This document shows positions 44,113-54,995 of a stretch of DNA of 64,000 nt, one piece after another. The notes below the pieces were generated by a model. The model did not search any database, was not told where the DNA came from, and saw nothing but the letters and a program-made list of their open reading frames with translations. The position numbers and the translations under genes are program-made. Source of the DNA: Doryteuthis pealeii (taxonomy: Eukaryota; Mollusca; Cephalopoda; Myopsida; Loliginidae). The stretch's first letter is position 1, and each line of letters opens with the position of its first letter. The stretch is from assembly GCA_023376005.1 (NCBI GenBank), contig CM042157.1, positions 90,255,987-90,319,986 on the forward strand, written 5' to 3'.

Positions 44113-45009
44113 CAACTCTTGCTAAAAAACATTAAAATTTTTAAAATTCTTAAAAAACAAGTGTTAAAACATGGCCCTGGGTTCTGTTAGTAACCATAAA
44201 ACATTTGATACCCATAGCTCTAACAATTCTTGAGTTGATGACAGAACCCCCCTCCCCCCCCAAAAAAAAAAAAAAAAGAAAAAAAAAAAAAGAAAAGATT
44301 ATTTTACTATTATCACAATTTTTAAATTTTTTAGATCACAGTTGTCTTTTCATGTTGGATATTTTTTTAACATATCTAATTTCATTCCACCAATTACATA
44401 ATGAGTAGCGTTAAATATAATTAAACTTTAAAAATATCAAGTGATATGGAAACCTATTTAATAATCTTAGAATGAGATTTTTTTTTCTATTTTGTCATTT
44501 AAATTGGTTTGTATTATTCTTTATAAAAACATTCTGAATATAAAATAATAGTTTAATAAATGTAAAAACAGATTTCTCTAAAACTTGTTTTGTACTTTCT
44601 CATCTCTTATTCTTCTGTCATCATCATTTTTACTGTTTAATTTAAAAACCCCAAAAAACAACTTTATTAGTGAAGGTCTTGATGCCTTGCTTTTCAAACA
44701 CTTTCTTTCAATAATCATATTTATTCCCTAAAAATACTTTGACAGCATATTTTCTAATCAAAAATCAGTTGCAATAAAAACTTCTCTTTTAGAAAATAAA
44801 ACAAACTGAAATCTTTTAAAATAATAAATATATTTTTTTACTATTAAGTTTGACTAGTATTTTTTTTTTTTTTTTTTTCATCTTTTAATTTTTTTAGTCA
44901 CTTGGGATAAAAAAAAAAAAAAAAACCCATCTTGCTCAGATCATCATTTCTCTGACAGTGCATATTGAGATGATAATAGAGGATAAGCTCTTGGTTGAAC
45001 TTACATTCC

Positions 45010-45049
<40 letters not shown>

Positions 45050-45374
45050 TGGGGGAAGCCTGGTTATCCATACCAGGTGCATTACCACTAAGCTATAAGA
45101 ACAATTGGCAATGAAAAGATCTAAATCCCACCAATTATTTTGTCTTCCTTACTCTTATAGAAATGATGACATGCATAAATTCTGATTTTTTTTTTTTTTT
45201 TTTTTTTTTAAAGGTTCATATAATGATTACAAAGATGAAAGAAAGTATTAATTAAAATTAATAATGAAGATTGACAACGTTTCATCTAAAAATAGAAATG
45301 GAATATATTTTTGTTGTTTTAAAAACATCTATATCTTTTGTAATTTTAACTTTTAGTATGAATAATATGATGCC
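44113..45374. other. Noncoding with homopolymer runs
   Basis: Poly-C/poly-A block at 44244-44296, poly-T at 44860-44878, a 36-base poly-T at 45011-45046 and another at 45187-45209. No gene supported. Confidence 0.5.
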
Positions 45375-45925
45375 TAAATGATTCCTACATTTATTTATGA
45401 GGGTCATTAAAAAACAAACAAACAGTGCTCCAGGCTTGAACAGAGGTCTGTCATCAATTTCTTTTGTGGCTGAGCTTGCAAACTATGTGAAATTTTCAAA
45501 AGAAAGTGGAATGTATACAGAGAAGCATGTGTTAGTCAAGAAAATATTTACAAATAGGCTAAACGTAGGTTTTCCACTGAGCCAGAGTCAAAAAGACAGA
45601 CAATAGTTGAAAATACACAGACTCTCCAGTAAAGAAAAAGTTCCAGGCATAGCAGTCAATAAAGAAGTCATACTGACAGTCTTCTTATGCATAAAAGGAT
45701 TTCTCACTATTGATTTCTTTGAAAAAGATACAACTCTGTGTTTCCTGTTGCCAACTCGTTAGGCAAGATTCACCTTATTTATTGAATGATCCTCATACAA
45801 TTTCAGTACTTAAAAAAGAAACAGTTAAAATTGTTATATATAATTTATTTTTGCTTTCCTTAATTGTTCTAGATTTCACTGAAATTTCAGATGAGAAAAT
45901 TTGGTTTTACCTGATTCTCTAAGAA
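45375..45925 (+). mobile_element. Mariner-like transposase relic
   Basis: Translated pieces in shifting frames: HRLSSKEKVPGIAVNKEVIL, TVFLCIKGFLTIDFFEKDTT (about 45625-45735) and CQLVRQDSPYLLNDP (about 45750-45795). The W/H-x-S-x-KKK-x-KV then LTVFWD-x-G-x-DF-x-KGTT order is the central catalytic part of mariner transposases; here the D of FWD is replaced, so it would be inactive. Stops break every frame. Confidence 0.6.
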
Positions 45926-46125
45926 TATATATATAAGAAAATTATATCTCTTGTGTTTGTATTTCATAATTTATTTGTAATTTTTGGCTTCTATTTTATT
46001 ATCTCTACTTTATCATATCTACTACTGAAGATTATCTTATAAAAGTGACATCGGAAAATTATTTTTTGAATATTGTTACTGTAATTTATTTTTCTATTTA
46101 TAAGAGATCTATTTACCAATAAATT

Positions 46126-46330
46126 AGAGGCACAATTGTGTAATGGTTATCACAGTGTAAAATGAAATTGGTGAGGCTGTGTTCACTTTCCACTACTGCT
46201 CTTGGAAAAGGCATGAATCTATTTCTTCTGTCCTCAGCTATAGGCAAAATATTAAGAGAGACTAAACTCTCTAGATTTGCCAAAGCAATCATTCTAGGAC
46301 AAGAACAACTCTGAATTTAAAACCAGAAAC
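46126..46330 (+). mobile_element. Diverged SINE-B-like copy
   Basis: TTGTGTAATGGTTATCAC (box A), TGTGTTCACTTTCCACT (box B region), AAAAGGCATGAATC, CTCAGCTATAGGC and CATTCTAGGACAAGAACAAC follow SINE-B order with heavy divergence. Older subfamily or related SINE. Confidence 0.5.
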
Positions 46331-46771
46331 TGGATTCCATTAAAAAAAGAAAAAAAAGAAAAGAAAAGGTGCTGTACCCTAATGTGCATTTAGCTATAGG
46401 AGGGTCCCCAACAGAACCTCCTTTCCAACCCCACAGGCCAAGCCTGGTAAGTATAGCAATACCCCCCCTAGTCAAAAACCACAATGTCACTGATATCTGT
46501 GGGATAAGAAGTGGCAGTGTTTCCTCCTTCAGGAATGAGAAAGAAAAAAAGTTAGATGATGAATAGACATAAATATACAACACATTAGAATTTGTTTTTT
46601 TCTTAAAATATATTTATGCAGGGTCATATCTATAAAAAGTGTTTCACATTTTATATAAAATTCATTTTTCAGAAATAAATTTAAATAATATAAATAGGTA
46701 CATGAATATAATCGTGTAACAAATTAATGTTTAGAAAAAAAAAAAAAAAAAAAAAAAAAAATTATATATAT

Positions 46772-46802
<31 letters not shown>

Positions 46803-46859
46803 GAGGGGTTAATACCAAATCTTGAAACTAATCACAACACTTCTATAACCAAAATAAGA

Positions 46860-46896
<37 letters not shown>

Positions 46897-47035
46897 ATAT
46901 ATATATATGGGGTATTTATTTTTGGATTGCTGCATATTCATATACTTGGTTACAGTGTTTGAATACTGTAGATTTTAGTAATAAATAATACCTAGTGATA
47001 TCCTTTGTGATTATATAATGTTCTATTAGAAATAA
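46331..47035. other. Noncoding with poly-A and (TA)n
   Basis: Poly-A at 46735-46760, interrupted TA runs at 46761-46790 and 46861-46908. A GC-richer patch at 46390-46520 carries short open frames on both strands with no recognised homology. Confidence 0.45.
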
Positions 47036-47282
47036 TAAGTCGTTGGGCGGCCTAAAGTCGGTATCAACCAGTCAGCGAGGGAGTCTATACACTTTTCACT
47101 TGTGCTATACCAAGGAGATTATTTTAGCATCTGAGGTGGAGCGCCACACCTACCATCAGCTCCTTACTTTACCGCACAGATCCCTGTGCTACTCATACGC
47201 TGAGTTGGCGAGGACCGGTATCGAACTAGGAAGCTTGTGGTTTCTAGCCGAACGCTTACCGACTGAGCTAACCCGGACCCTT
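47036..47282 (-). mobile_element. SINE-A, near full length
   Basis: Antisense: AATAAGTCGTTGGGCGGCC at the left, GAGGTGGAGCGCCACACC, ACCGCACAGATCCCTGTGCT, and the head complement ACCGACTGAGCTAACCCGG at the right. Confidence 0.85.
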
Positions 47283-47751
47283 AAAATCCTGATATTTTTG
47301 GTTTAGAAGAAAATAATTATTAAAAAAAACGTTAGGGGTGTACTTATTTATGGATGATACCATATATACTGAAATTTCTTGTGGAAATCACTTTTTTTTT
47401 TTGTCATTTCCTAAATCTTTTACTGAAAAGTCTTGTGTTAAGTGAATTTATAGGAAATGGGACCATTTAGAAATAAAGGAACTTTAAATTTAATGGGATT
47501 GGGATTAATAGGCTGATCTGTGAAAATAAATCCTATGAGAAAATAAGATTATCTGCTTAAGAACCAGGATGCACACATCTTATATGACTAAACTGATACA
47601 TTAAGATGAATCACTCTGATATGCTTTTCTCTGAAAGGATGACATTTATTGGATGGTTGAGTAATCTTAAGTTTAAAATCTTATTGACTGCATTTCTTTT
47701 TTTTTTTTTTTGCTTCAGGTCTATTATATACTTGTATTCAAGTTTCTTACT

Positions 47752-47992
47752 TTAACTCTTAACATCCTATACTGCCTCATTCCACCAGCCGGAAGTCACA
47801 CTCATTTTCCTCATCTACTCCAAATGATAGCCTTTGTTTAAATGTAATATTAAATATATTTAGAAGTCTTTAACTTAAGGGAAATAACAGGTAACTTTAG
47901 ATGAAAAGGCCATTTTTAGCCATTTTTTGATAAATCCTTATAGGAATTGGACTCTGGACTTGGAAAATTCTTAACAGGATGTTAAGAATTAA
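47752..47992. mobile_element. MITE family C, TTAA-flanked
   Basis: TTAA at 47752-47755 and 47989-47992; inverted repeats CTCTTAACATCC and GGATGTTAAGAA. Body in the same orientation as the copy at 1950. Confidence 0.78.
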
Positions 47993-48054
47993 AGAAATAT
48001 TATCAGTTACTAGAACTAGCTGGCTTCCCCAGTTTGTTTACGCTTTACATTTAA

Positions 48055-48135
48055 ACCGATATGCGCGCCTAATTCATTTAATTATAATTAATTAATTAAC
48101 AAATTAGGTATGACTTTAATTAAGCACATAATCTC
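48055..48135. repeat. Half-copy of the 9329 palindrome family
   Basis: TAATTAATTAATTAAC then AAATTAGGTATGACTTTAAT and TAAGCACATAATCTCCC match the right arm and right flank at 9510-9565. The left arm is gone. Confidence 0.55.
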
Positions 48136-48404
48136 CCCCCCCCAAAAAAAAATATATATGTGTGTGGTGTGTGTGTGTGTGTGTGTGGCGTCAATAACTA
48201 AAGGAATTGTGACTTGGATAGTAGCGTTTTGGTTACAGACAAACAAACACACAATCTCCATTATAATAAGATGTTCTTATACAGTGCAGTGAAAATATCC
48301 TAAAGCATTTAATTGAAATTGCCGTTCATGAGAATAATAAATAATTGTTTATAACAGCTTTGTTAAATGTGCATAATAAACTATTTTTGGTAGCCCTCTT
48401 ATCA

Positions 48405-49240
48405 GGGTTTAGAATATGCTGATTGTGTGCAGAGAGATAAGAATCCCCCCCAAAAAAAAGAGTGTCCTGGGTATTGACACTAAACTGCATCTGATAATGA
48501 GGCTCCAGGTCTGTGGAGTGTCCTTTCATTGCCATTACTCCCAGAACCACTCTGATAGGGTCCCACCTAGGTATTAAATAAATCTGGGTAATTTATGAGG
48601 AAGTGCATCCCGGTCTCCTGCCTCAAAAATTGCTACCCGGCGACTATCAAAATAACAACCCCAGCTCGTCGTAATTCTTGTTTATTTATCGTAATTTGTT
48701 GTAATTCTTGTTTAGATATGAAGATGGATATATAGTTTGGAATAGACTGAGATAGATAGATAGATAGATAAACAAACAAAATAATATAGATAGATACGAA
48801 CAAATGGAGATAGATATTTTCGACAAGTAAATGTATTTGGGGGGGGGGGATTCGCATATTTTTTTGTCGTAATTCTTGTTTATTTAAACTAAAAACAAGA
48901 CATTAAACAAACATGAATAATAAAAAAAATCTTAGTATTTAAAGTAATATAGATAAATATGAACAAATTGAGATAGATAGATAGATATGAAGATGGATAG
49001 TTTTGAATAGACTAAGCTGGGTCGTTATTTTAATAGTCACTGGGTAGCAATTTTTGAGGCAGGAGACCGGGACGCACTTCCTCATAAATTACCTAAATCT
49101 GTTTGAAAATTATTTGTATGTATAAAAAAAAAATAAAAAAAAAAAACAACTTCACAAAAAATGTAAATGTACAATGAACGATTCTCTAACTTCTTGGTAT
49201 AGTTGATATACTGTTAAAAATCAATCAGTCAAACCATTCC
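48405..49240 (+). repeat. Repeat family D copy split by a foldback
   Basis: First part 48405-48586 (TTTAGAATATGCTGATTGTG to GGTCCCACCTAGGTATTAAA); second part 49094-49240 (ATTTGTATGTATAAAAA to GTTGATATACTGTTAAAAAT and an ATC repeat tail). The 507-bp foldback element and an 8-bp duplication separate the two halves, so family D is the older layer here. Confidence 0.75.
48579..49101. mobile_element. Foldback DNA transposon, 8-bp TSD (copy 1)
   Basis: Element 48587-49093 flanked by TAAATCTG (48579-48586 and 49094-49101). Inverted repeats of about 70 bp start GGTAATTTATGAGGAAGTGC and continue through TCCCGGTCTCCTGCCTC and TTGCTACCCGG. The interior is AT-rich with GATA repeats, an internal GTAATTCTTGTTTA repeat and a poly-G. 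An 8-bp TSD fits hAT-, Merlin- or P-type elements; the GGTAATTT end does not let me choose. No transposase. Confidence 0.82.
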
Positions 49241-49614
49241 TTGTATGTGCGGCATATAATTTCATTAACAAGTTGATATTTAACTATCTTTCTTTTGGTG
49301 GGTATTATGGTGACACATGGTTAGTTTGATGTATAGACCCGTGTAGGACAAAATTGGCCTAGTTCATATGACCAGTGGAATGAAGGTAACAGTCTACTCT
49401 GGTTCTACCTTTTTGGTTCAATAGAGAGTTGCTGCCTTCTGAACCAGGCTTGCCTTATTTATTTATTTATTTATTTTTTTGCATCCTGCCTGAAGATAAT
49501 GATACTGCTGTGGAACATGAACATATACCACACACAGGACCAATCACAAATTAGGATATCAAAACAAGAAAAAGAAAATTCTAAGAAATTTCCTATTTTT
49601 TGGTATTTCTGCGA
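49241..49614. other. Noncoding stretch
   Basis: No gene or classified element. A TTTA repeat at 49457-49478. Confidence 0.5.
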
Positions 49615-49858
49615 AATAAAGTCATCAGGTTGGCCTAAAGTCAGTATCAGTCAGACAATGAGGGAGTCTATCCCCTTTTCACTAGTGCTAGACCAAGGGG
49701 AATGTTTTGTGTCTGAGGTGGAGCGCCACACCTACCATCAGCTCCTCACTTTACTGCACAGATCCCTATGCTACTCTCGCACGCTGAGTTGGTAAGGGCT
49801 AGTATCGAACCAGGAATCTTGTGGTTCCCAGGCAAACACTCTACGACTGAGCTAAAAA
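49615..49858 (-). mobile_element. SINE-A, diverged
   Basis: Antisense, with more substitutions than other copies (GGTTGGCCTAAAGTCAG, GAGGTGGAGCGCCACACC, CTACGACTGAGCTAA). Head slightly truncated. Confidence 0.8.
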
Positions 49859-49948
49859 TAGATAAAGAAAATTATTTTTAGAAAATTATAACTTTTTGCT
49901 ACAACTAAGGGAATTTTGACAACAATAATAAAGAAAAATAATCACTTC

Positions 49949-49950
<2 letters not shown>

Positions 49951-49994
<44 letters not shown>
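49951..49994. repeat. (TG)n microsatellite
   Basis: Pure TG run of about 43 bp. Confidence 0.92.
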
Positions 49995-49997
<3 letters not shown>

Positions 49998-50046
49998 CCA
50001 TTGAAATTTCATTAAAATTTGTGGCAATAAAAAAGCAAATGGTTCA

Positions 50047-50395
50047 TTTTTTTTTTTTTTTTTTTTTTTTTCCTAATACTGTAGCTATAGTACCAGTCTA
50101 TGCCAAGTCAGAGGCCAAGAATTTGATTGTAGACACTTTGAAACCAACAAACAAATGTCAAAAATGCATTAAAAATTTATACCAAATCTTTACAAACAAT
50201 AATTGTTATTCTAAAAGATAAATCCTCATAACAAAAAGATTTAAAAATTTATATTTTTATATTTTAGAAAGTTAATATTGCTCTGTGAAATATTTTGCTG
50301 TTTGTTTTTTTTATTGTTGCAAATGGATATTTTTTTTCGTTTTTTTTATTTATTTCATTAATTCTGCTTAATGAAATATTAAGCAGAATTAATGA
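50047..50395. repeat. Poly-T and perfect 18-bp hairpin
   Basis: A 25-base poly-T at 50047-50071. At 50355-50372 and 50378-50395 TCATTAATTCTGCTTAAT pairs perfectly with its complement around GAAAT. No transcription-terminator or transposon context is evident. Confidence 0.7.
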
Positions 50396-50647
50396 CATAA
50401 AAAAAATCTAAAGTGTACTTTATAGAAGAGCATTCTATAATGGTAAATATTCCTTAATGGTTTAGGAAGTAAAATCAAAATGTCTTTCTTGGGTTTCATA
50501 TCTCTATTATATAGTGTTGTATTGTCCTCGCCCGGAATATGGAACTTCCGGCTGAGGGACAAAGAGAAAGATAAAAATATATATTTAAAGAGAAAGCGGA
50601 ACAAATAGTTTCCGGTCAAGGAAGCAGGGTGAAGATAAAGAGATATA

Positions 50648-50981
50648 AACAAAGGTCCGTTATCAGATCAAAAAGATAAAAATGTGTAGGCGTGTTGTCA
50701 ATACAAAAAGCCAGAGGGTCAAGCTGACAGGATCAGACGCCGGCCCGGCAGTGGAAAGGACACTTCACGTCTCCCGTCAACAAAACACCCCTCGGGCACA
50801 CATTGTGAACACTGCGCTCTTGGCTAGCCACTGGCATTCTCATTGTAAGCTCTGCGCCCCTCACCTACCACACACCGAAGAAAATAAAGAAGAGTCCTCT
50901 TTTGTATACGCATATCTGTTGTTATTGAAGTCCAGTAGGTGACTACTAACATACATCGCTTTGGGTACAGCGAAAGCCCCA
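50648..50981 (+). mobile_element. LTR-like GC-rich segment
   Basis: About 50% GC in a 30% GC neighbourhood. It starts TGTGTAGGCGTG and contains GACGCCGGCCCGGCAG, an AATAAAGAAGAGTCC polyadenylation-like stretch near 50884 and TTGTTATTGAAGTCC before ACTACTAACA, an order seen in LTRs. No target duplication or partner. It directly precedes the TRIM-like element, which inserted next to it. Confidence 0.35.
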
Positions 50982-51560
50982 GTACTTGTAGAAACAATGA
51001 TACTCACCATCGTGAAGAAAAAGTTCTACTTAGCTGCTGTTATTAAAACCAACAGTAGGCTAACTGACTTAAATATGGCGCTGCGAACAGGATCATTACT
51101 GTCCTTCCAGATCGTCAGTACCAAATCAGGGTCGATGGATCAGGAAGAGTCACTCTCAGGAATCGCCGTTTCCTGAGGAAGTTGGAGGCCAAAGCAAAAC
51201 CCACTCCAATGCCAAGTGCAATGCCTGAATTTACAAGCCCTGCAAGCAATACTTCATCTATGCATTCCAATCTCCCAACATCTCCCAGAAATGATGCGCA
51301 TACAGCAATTCGACACCCCACAGTGAGCACTGATACATCAACCTGCCTTCGTCCATCGAAAATCCCTCGAGCCTTGTCCAGGTTATTCCCACATAACAGG
51401 GCAGGCCTTAAAGAACAGCTCACTCCTCGTAGAGCCTTGTCTGCACGCGGGGAGGGAGAGGGGAGATGTAGAAACAATGATACTCACCATCGTGAAGAAA
51501 AAGTTCTACTTAGCTGCTGTTATTAAAACCAACAGTAGGCTAACTGACTTCAATAGTACT
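50982..51560 (+). mobile_element. TRIM-like LTR retrotransposon, intact ends, 5-bp TSD
   Basis: Two 89-bp direct LTRs, 50987-51075 and 51467-51555, both TGTAGAAACAATG...AATA, differ at one base (A at 51071, C at 51551). GTACT duplicates flank the element (50982-50986, 51556-51560). A primer-binding-site-like TGGCGCTGCGAACAGG starts at 51076 with no gap after the LTR. A polypurine tract GGGGAGGGAGAGGGGAGA (51449-51466) ends exactly at the 3' LTR. The 391-bp interior retains only the end of a Gypsy-type pol. Gag, protease, RT and RNase H are absent, so it needs proteins from elsewhere. Confidence 0.88.
51077..51526 (+). pseudogene. Remnant pol C-terminus inside the TRIM-like element
   Basis: An open frame with no start of its own. 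It reads from the primer-binding site through TVLPDRQYQIR, VDGSGRVTLRNRRFLR and KLEAKAKPTPMPS, a proline/serine/threonine-rich tail and RALSRLFPHNRAGLKE, and stops inside the 3' LTR. The V-x-GSGRVT-x-RNRRFLR block is typical of the extreme C-terminus of integrase in Gypsy-type Pol. Its intact frame reflects recent origin, not likely function. Confidence 0.75.
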
Positions 51561-51738
51561 AATGTATATGATTGAGAGTAGCGAAAAAGCCGCTATATAA
51601 CATATAGAATTTGATGCCAGTATACAACAATAGTTGTAAGAGAAAAATGAATATTTTTAAATCGAGAAATCTTAAAATAAACTAAAAATGTATAAGAAAA
51701 AAACATAGCAAGGCTATGACACCATACAAAAATTTATA

Positions 51739-51944
51739 TACGAGGGTGGGTTGAAAAGTTCATATGATAATGATTTCATATCTGCTGTTGATGACTTTTT
51801 TGAACAATAAGATTCAAGCACTGCAACACTAATGGGAGAAGTGTGTGAACCACAGGAAGAACTATATTAAAAAAAAAACTTAATTTGGTCAAATTCCATG
51901 AGAGTATCTTGGTTAGCCTATGAACCTTTCAGCTGACCCGCCTA
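51739..51944 (+). mobile_element. Mariner derivative, TA-flanked
   Basis: Between TA dinucleotides: CGAGGGTGGGTTGAAAAGTT at the left, CTTTCAGCTGACCCGCC at the right. The middle encodes the C-terminus: FISAVDDFFEQ, then DSS, then WEKCVNHRKNYI, matching mariner AVDDFLEEQD and RW-x-KCV-x-GNYVEK blocks. The rest of the transposase is deleted. Confidence 0.75.
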
Positions 51945-52366
51945 CATGCTTTCAAATGCGTATATTTACTAGACGACTAATTTGATCAACTAATGGGTTG
52001 TGTGGGTGTCAACATATTAAGTAGGAAACCATCATAAGTATGTTCATTGTAGGAAAACAAAAATTATGTGGAACAGGGCTACGACAAGGAGATAATAGGT
52101 CTATTCATGATCTTTCCTCTTTTTAGCTAGTTTTATATGTGACTCTTGACGATTACAAAAATCTCATTCATTTATTGAATCTGTTTGTGTCAAAGTATAT
52201 TTTTTCTAAATTACGCACAAACATACGTATTCAATGAAACTTCTTGAAAAGAAATTTATTAGCAAAAACTCAAAAACTAAATTAGCCATTGTTTTTATAT
52301 TTCCGTCAAGTGTACCGTTGTGGTATATTTTCACGGTACCAAAATGATATAAGTAATGTTGTCCTT
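51945..52366. other. AT-rich noncoding stretch
   Basis: No gene or classified repeat. Confidence 0.5.
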
Positions 52367-52615
52367 AGCCGGGTTAGCTCAGTCGGTAGAGCGTTCGGCT
52401 AGAAACCACAAGGTTCCTAGTTCGATACCGGTCCCCGACAACTCAGCGTATGAGTAGCACAGGGATCTGTGCGGTAAAGTAAGGAGCTGATGGTAGGTGT
52501 GGCGCTCCACCTCAGATGCTAAAACAATCTCCTTGGTCTAGCGCTATTGAAAAGGGGATAGACACCCTCGCTGACTGGCTGATACCGACTTTAGGCCGCC
52601 CCGTCGACTTTACTT
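52367..52615 (+). mobile_element. SINE-A, best-preserved copy
   Basis: Head GCCGGGTTAGCTCAGTCGG (box A TAGCTCAGTCGG), GGCTAGAAACCACAAGG, box B CTAGTTCGATACCGG; body GGAGCTGATGGTAGGTGTGG, CGCTCCACCTCAGATGC and CCTTGGTCTAGCGCTATTG; 3' end CGCCCCGTCGACTTTACTTA. It serves as the reference for the other seven copies. Confidence 0.9.
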
Positions 52616-52649
52616 ACTACGATAACGGTAAGGCGGCGGCGTATATATT

Positions 52650-52995
52650 ATATCGGGTCTCGTCCACGTGCCTCCAAATTCACAGTGCTAAAATGGTGTT
52701 GATAGAAATTACAACACGAGAAATATGTAGTCACAACTGCTCCTTTATTATCGTGCTCGTCTAGTGGGCTCGTACCAGAGAGGAGGAAAGGCAGAGAGAA
52801 AGAGAGAGAGAACACTACTTGATTATTGTGACCCCACACTAGCCACTAGAGGCCCGATCCGTACCCTACGACGGCTGAAGGCAAAAAGAGGCCAATAGTT
52901 TCTTCGTTGTTCCACGTCACCACGTGACTTCCGGTCAACACCCGAAGCTTCCGGTTCCGGTCAACACCCGACTTCCGCTTGACAATCAATTCTCC
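52650..52995 (-). mobile_element. Possible LTR with CCGGTCAACACCCG repeats
   Basis: A GC-rich segment whose ends read TGTTGATAG (52694) and GGTCAACA, an inverted pair. On the minus strand there is an AATAAAGGAGCAG signal at about 52750 and the GTACGAGCCCACTAGACG block. A short tandem duplication TTCCGGTCAACACCCGA occurs at 52930 and 52958. No paired LTR or TSD found. Confidence 0.35.
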
Positions 52996-53748
52996 GTTCG
53001 GGGTCACGCTACGGTCAAATCATCGTTCATCCTGTTTTGGCTCATCACTATTTTTAAACCTTTATCATCTCTTATTTATTTCTTTTCTTCCTCCCCCTTC
53101 CATTAGTAGTCCTAGCTCACAAAAGTCAGGATAATATACCCATCTTGCAACACAAGAACGACAAATTAATTTTGACTAGTATAGCAATGTTGTTAATATA
53201 GAAATAGTAGGGATGGGCAAATGAATAGTTTTTTCTTAAAAATTGAATAAGACTAGTGTTTTCTATGGGGTCATTCCATGTCAAAACACCAGCAAAAAGT
53301 TGAAATATGCACCCACCGACACTGAATTACTTGAAATTTGGCACAAATGTTCCCCCTTCATGAGTTAGGAAAGTGTTATTATTTTGTGTTAAACCTTAAG
53401 TGTTCTACCTCAAAATGTTTCTTCTTACCAACATCAATAATTTTCTCCATCACTGCAGCTTCCAGATTTTCAACCCCATTTGGTTCATCCTCTTGTTTGA
53501 AATCCTTTAATTCCTTGAGAAAACTCAATTTGTCTTCAAAGAAAACTTTCACCTCAGTCCAGTTTCTGTCAAGTGGCATGTCACTGGTGGCCGTTTCATC
53601 AATCCTTGGAAAATGCATCTGAGGAAATATGCTGATGTCTCCCCCTATCGTTCTGTAGATTTCTGTGCACAGAACAAACCACTCGTTCTGAATGTTTGTA
53701 GAAACGGCAAGCACCAACTTGTTATCAACTATTTTTATCAAAGAAAGA

Positions 53749-53972
53749 TGGAAGCACGTGGGCTAGTGGTTAGAGTCATGGAAAATGGACTCGTCGATTG
53801 AGTTCAATTCCTAGACAAAGCTGTTGGCATTTCACACAGCGCTAATACCCTTGGGAAAGGTATGAATCCATATATTCTCCCTCCAGCTATGGGTTAAATA
53901 GTAGGGCAGACTGGGCCCTTCAGCCTTGGGTAGGTAACCAGTCTAGGAGAGGGATAACTCTGAATCCAAAAT
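53749..53972 (+). mobile_element. SINE-B, 3'-shortened
   Basis: Head GGAAGCACGTGGGCTAGTGG TTAG and GAGTTCAATTCC, body CCCTCCAGCTATGGGTTAAA and GGGCAGACTGGGCCC, ending CCAGTCTAGGAGAGGGATAA then CTCTGAATCC. It interrupts the degenerate coding region. Confidence 0.8.
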
Positions 53973-54562
53973 TCCTGAGGTTGGTCGTTGATTGAGTTTG
54001 TGGCAACCCTTGATGCACCAATTCTTTCCTATCGACTGTGCCAAAAAGTGTAGATGGTCCAACACAAGCCTTCACCACTATAAACAAATCACTGTGTGGA
54101 TGTTTATTGTATGAACACTCATACGTCGATCGACGGGAGAGTCCATCATCAAAGAAAACTTGTATATGCTCATGAGGTGCTACAAATAACTTTGCTAAGT
54201 CTGCAAAACGTTGTTTCATACAAAGCCTTTGAATTCCTCATGTTGAACATTTTCTTTCCATCCACTGTCTATAATCATTGTATAATGAAACTGTGTGTTT
54301 CATGACTTTGGGAAAGTAATTTAGCAATAAGTCCAAGTATAAAGAGAAGTTTCCGAGGAACTGAAGACTTTCTCACCAGAACTGACCAATAACAATTTTT
54401 GAATCAATCTTCTGCTCAGTTGTCTTTGTAGATTTTTCTATGACATAATCCATACACAGTATGATATGAGTACTACATTTTAGTTGTTTACTATGGTCTA
54501 TTTCCAGATTATCAAGCAGGACTTTGCAGTCAGCTGCTTAATCAGACATCCAAAATTCACTT

Positions 54563-54995
54563 TTGGTTTGTTTGTTTTGTTTTACGGCATATCAACCTCA
54601 GTGGGTCATTTAATGCCGATAAAGTTTTGAAATAAATCAATTCTTAATGGATAATACAATTTTTTTATAAATACATTTTTCTATTTAACCCATAGATGGG
54701 ACCCTAATAGGTACTACCACTCCGGGTCAGAGTGGACCAGGGAGCAATGGTGATGAAGGGGTGCTCCACATTCCCCAAACCTCCAAAACTGGAACCTCAC
54801 CATCAGATAGAGTTTAATGTCATTCCCAGGACATGTAGACCCGCAGCCACCACCTTCTAGCACCCATATGATAAAAAGGGGTTGGGGCTTGCCATAAAGG
54901 CAATAGGGTTGGGAAAATCATATAGGTGCTAGGGCTTGACGTGACCAGCCGATTGATCGGAGGGGCCTCTCCAACCGCCCGTCTAGCCCAAGATT
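54563..54995 (-). repeat. Repeat family D, longest copy
   Basis: Antisense. 3' tail GTTTTACGGCATATCAACCT at the left with a TTTGTTTG (CAAA-type) end; the 5' part extends to GGCTTGACGTGACCAGCCGA, TTGATCGGAGGGGCC and GGGCTAGACGGGCGGT (minus-strand view), beyond the other copies. Inserted in the degenerate coding region. CCGATTGATCGG-type sequence recurs at 57950 at the junction of two copies. Confidence 0.78.

Noticed and set aside
51115..51477. 120-codon minus-strand frame
   Set aside because: Antisense shadow of the pol remnant inside the TRIM-like element.
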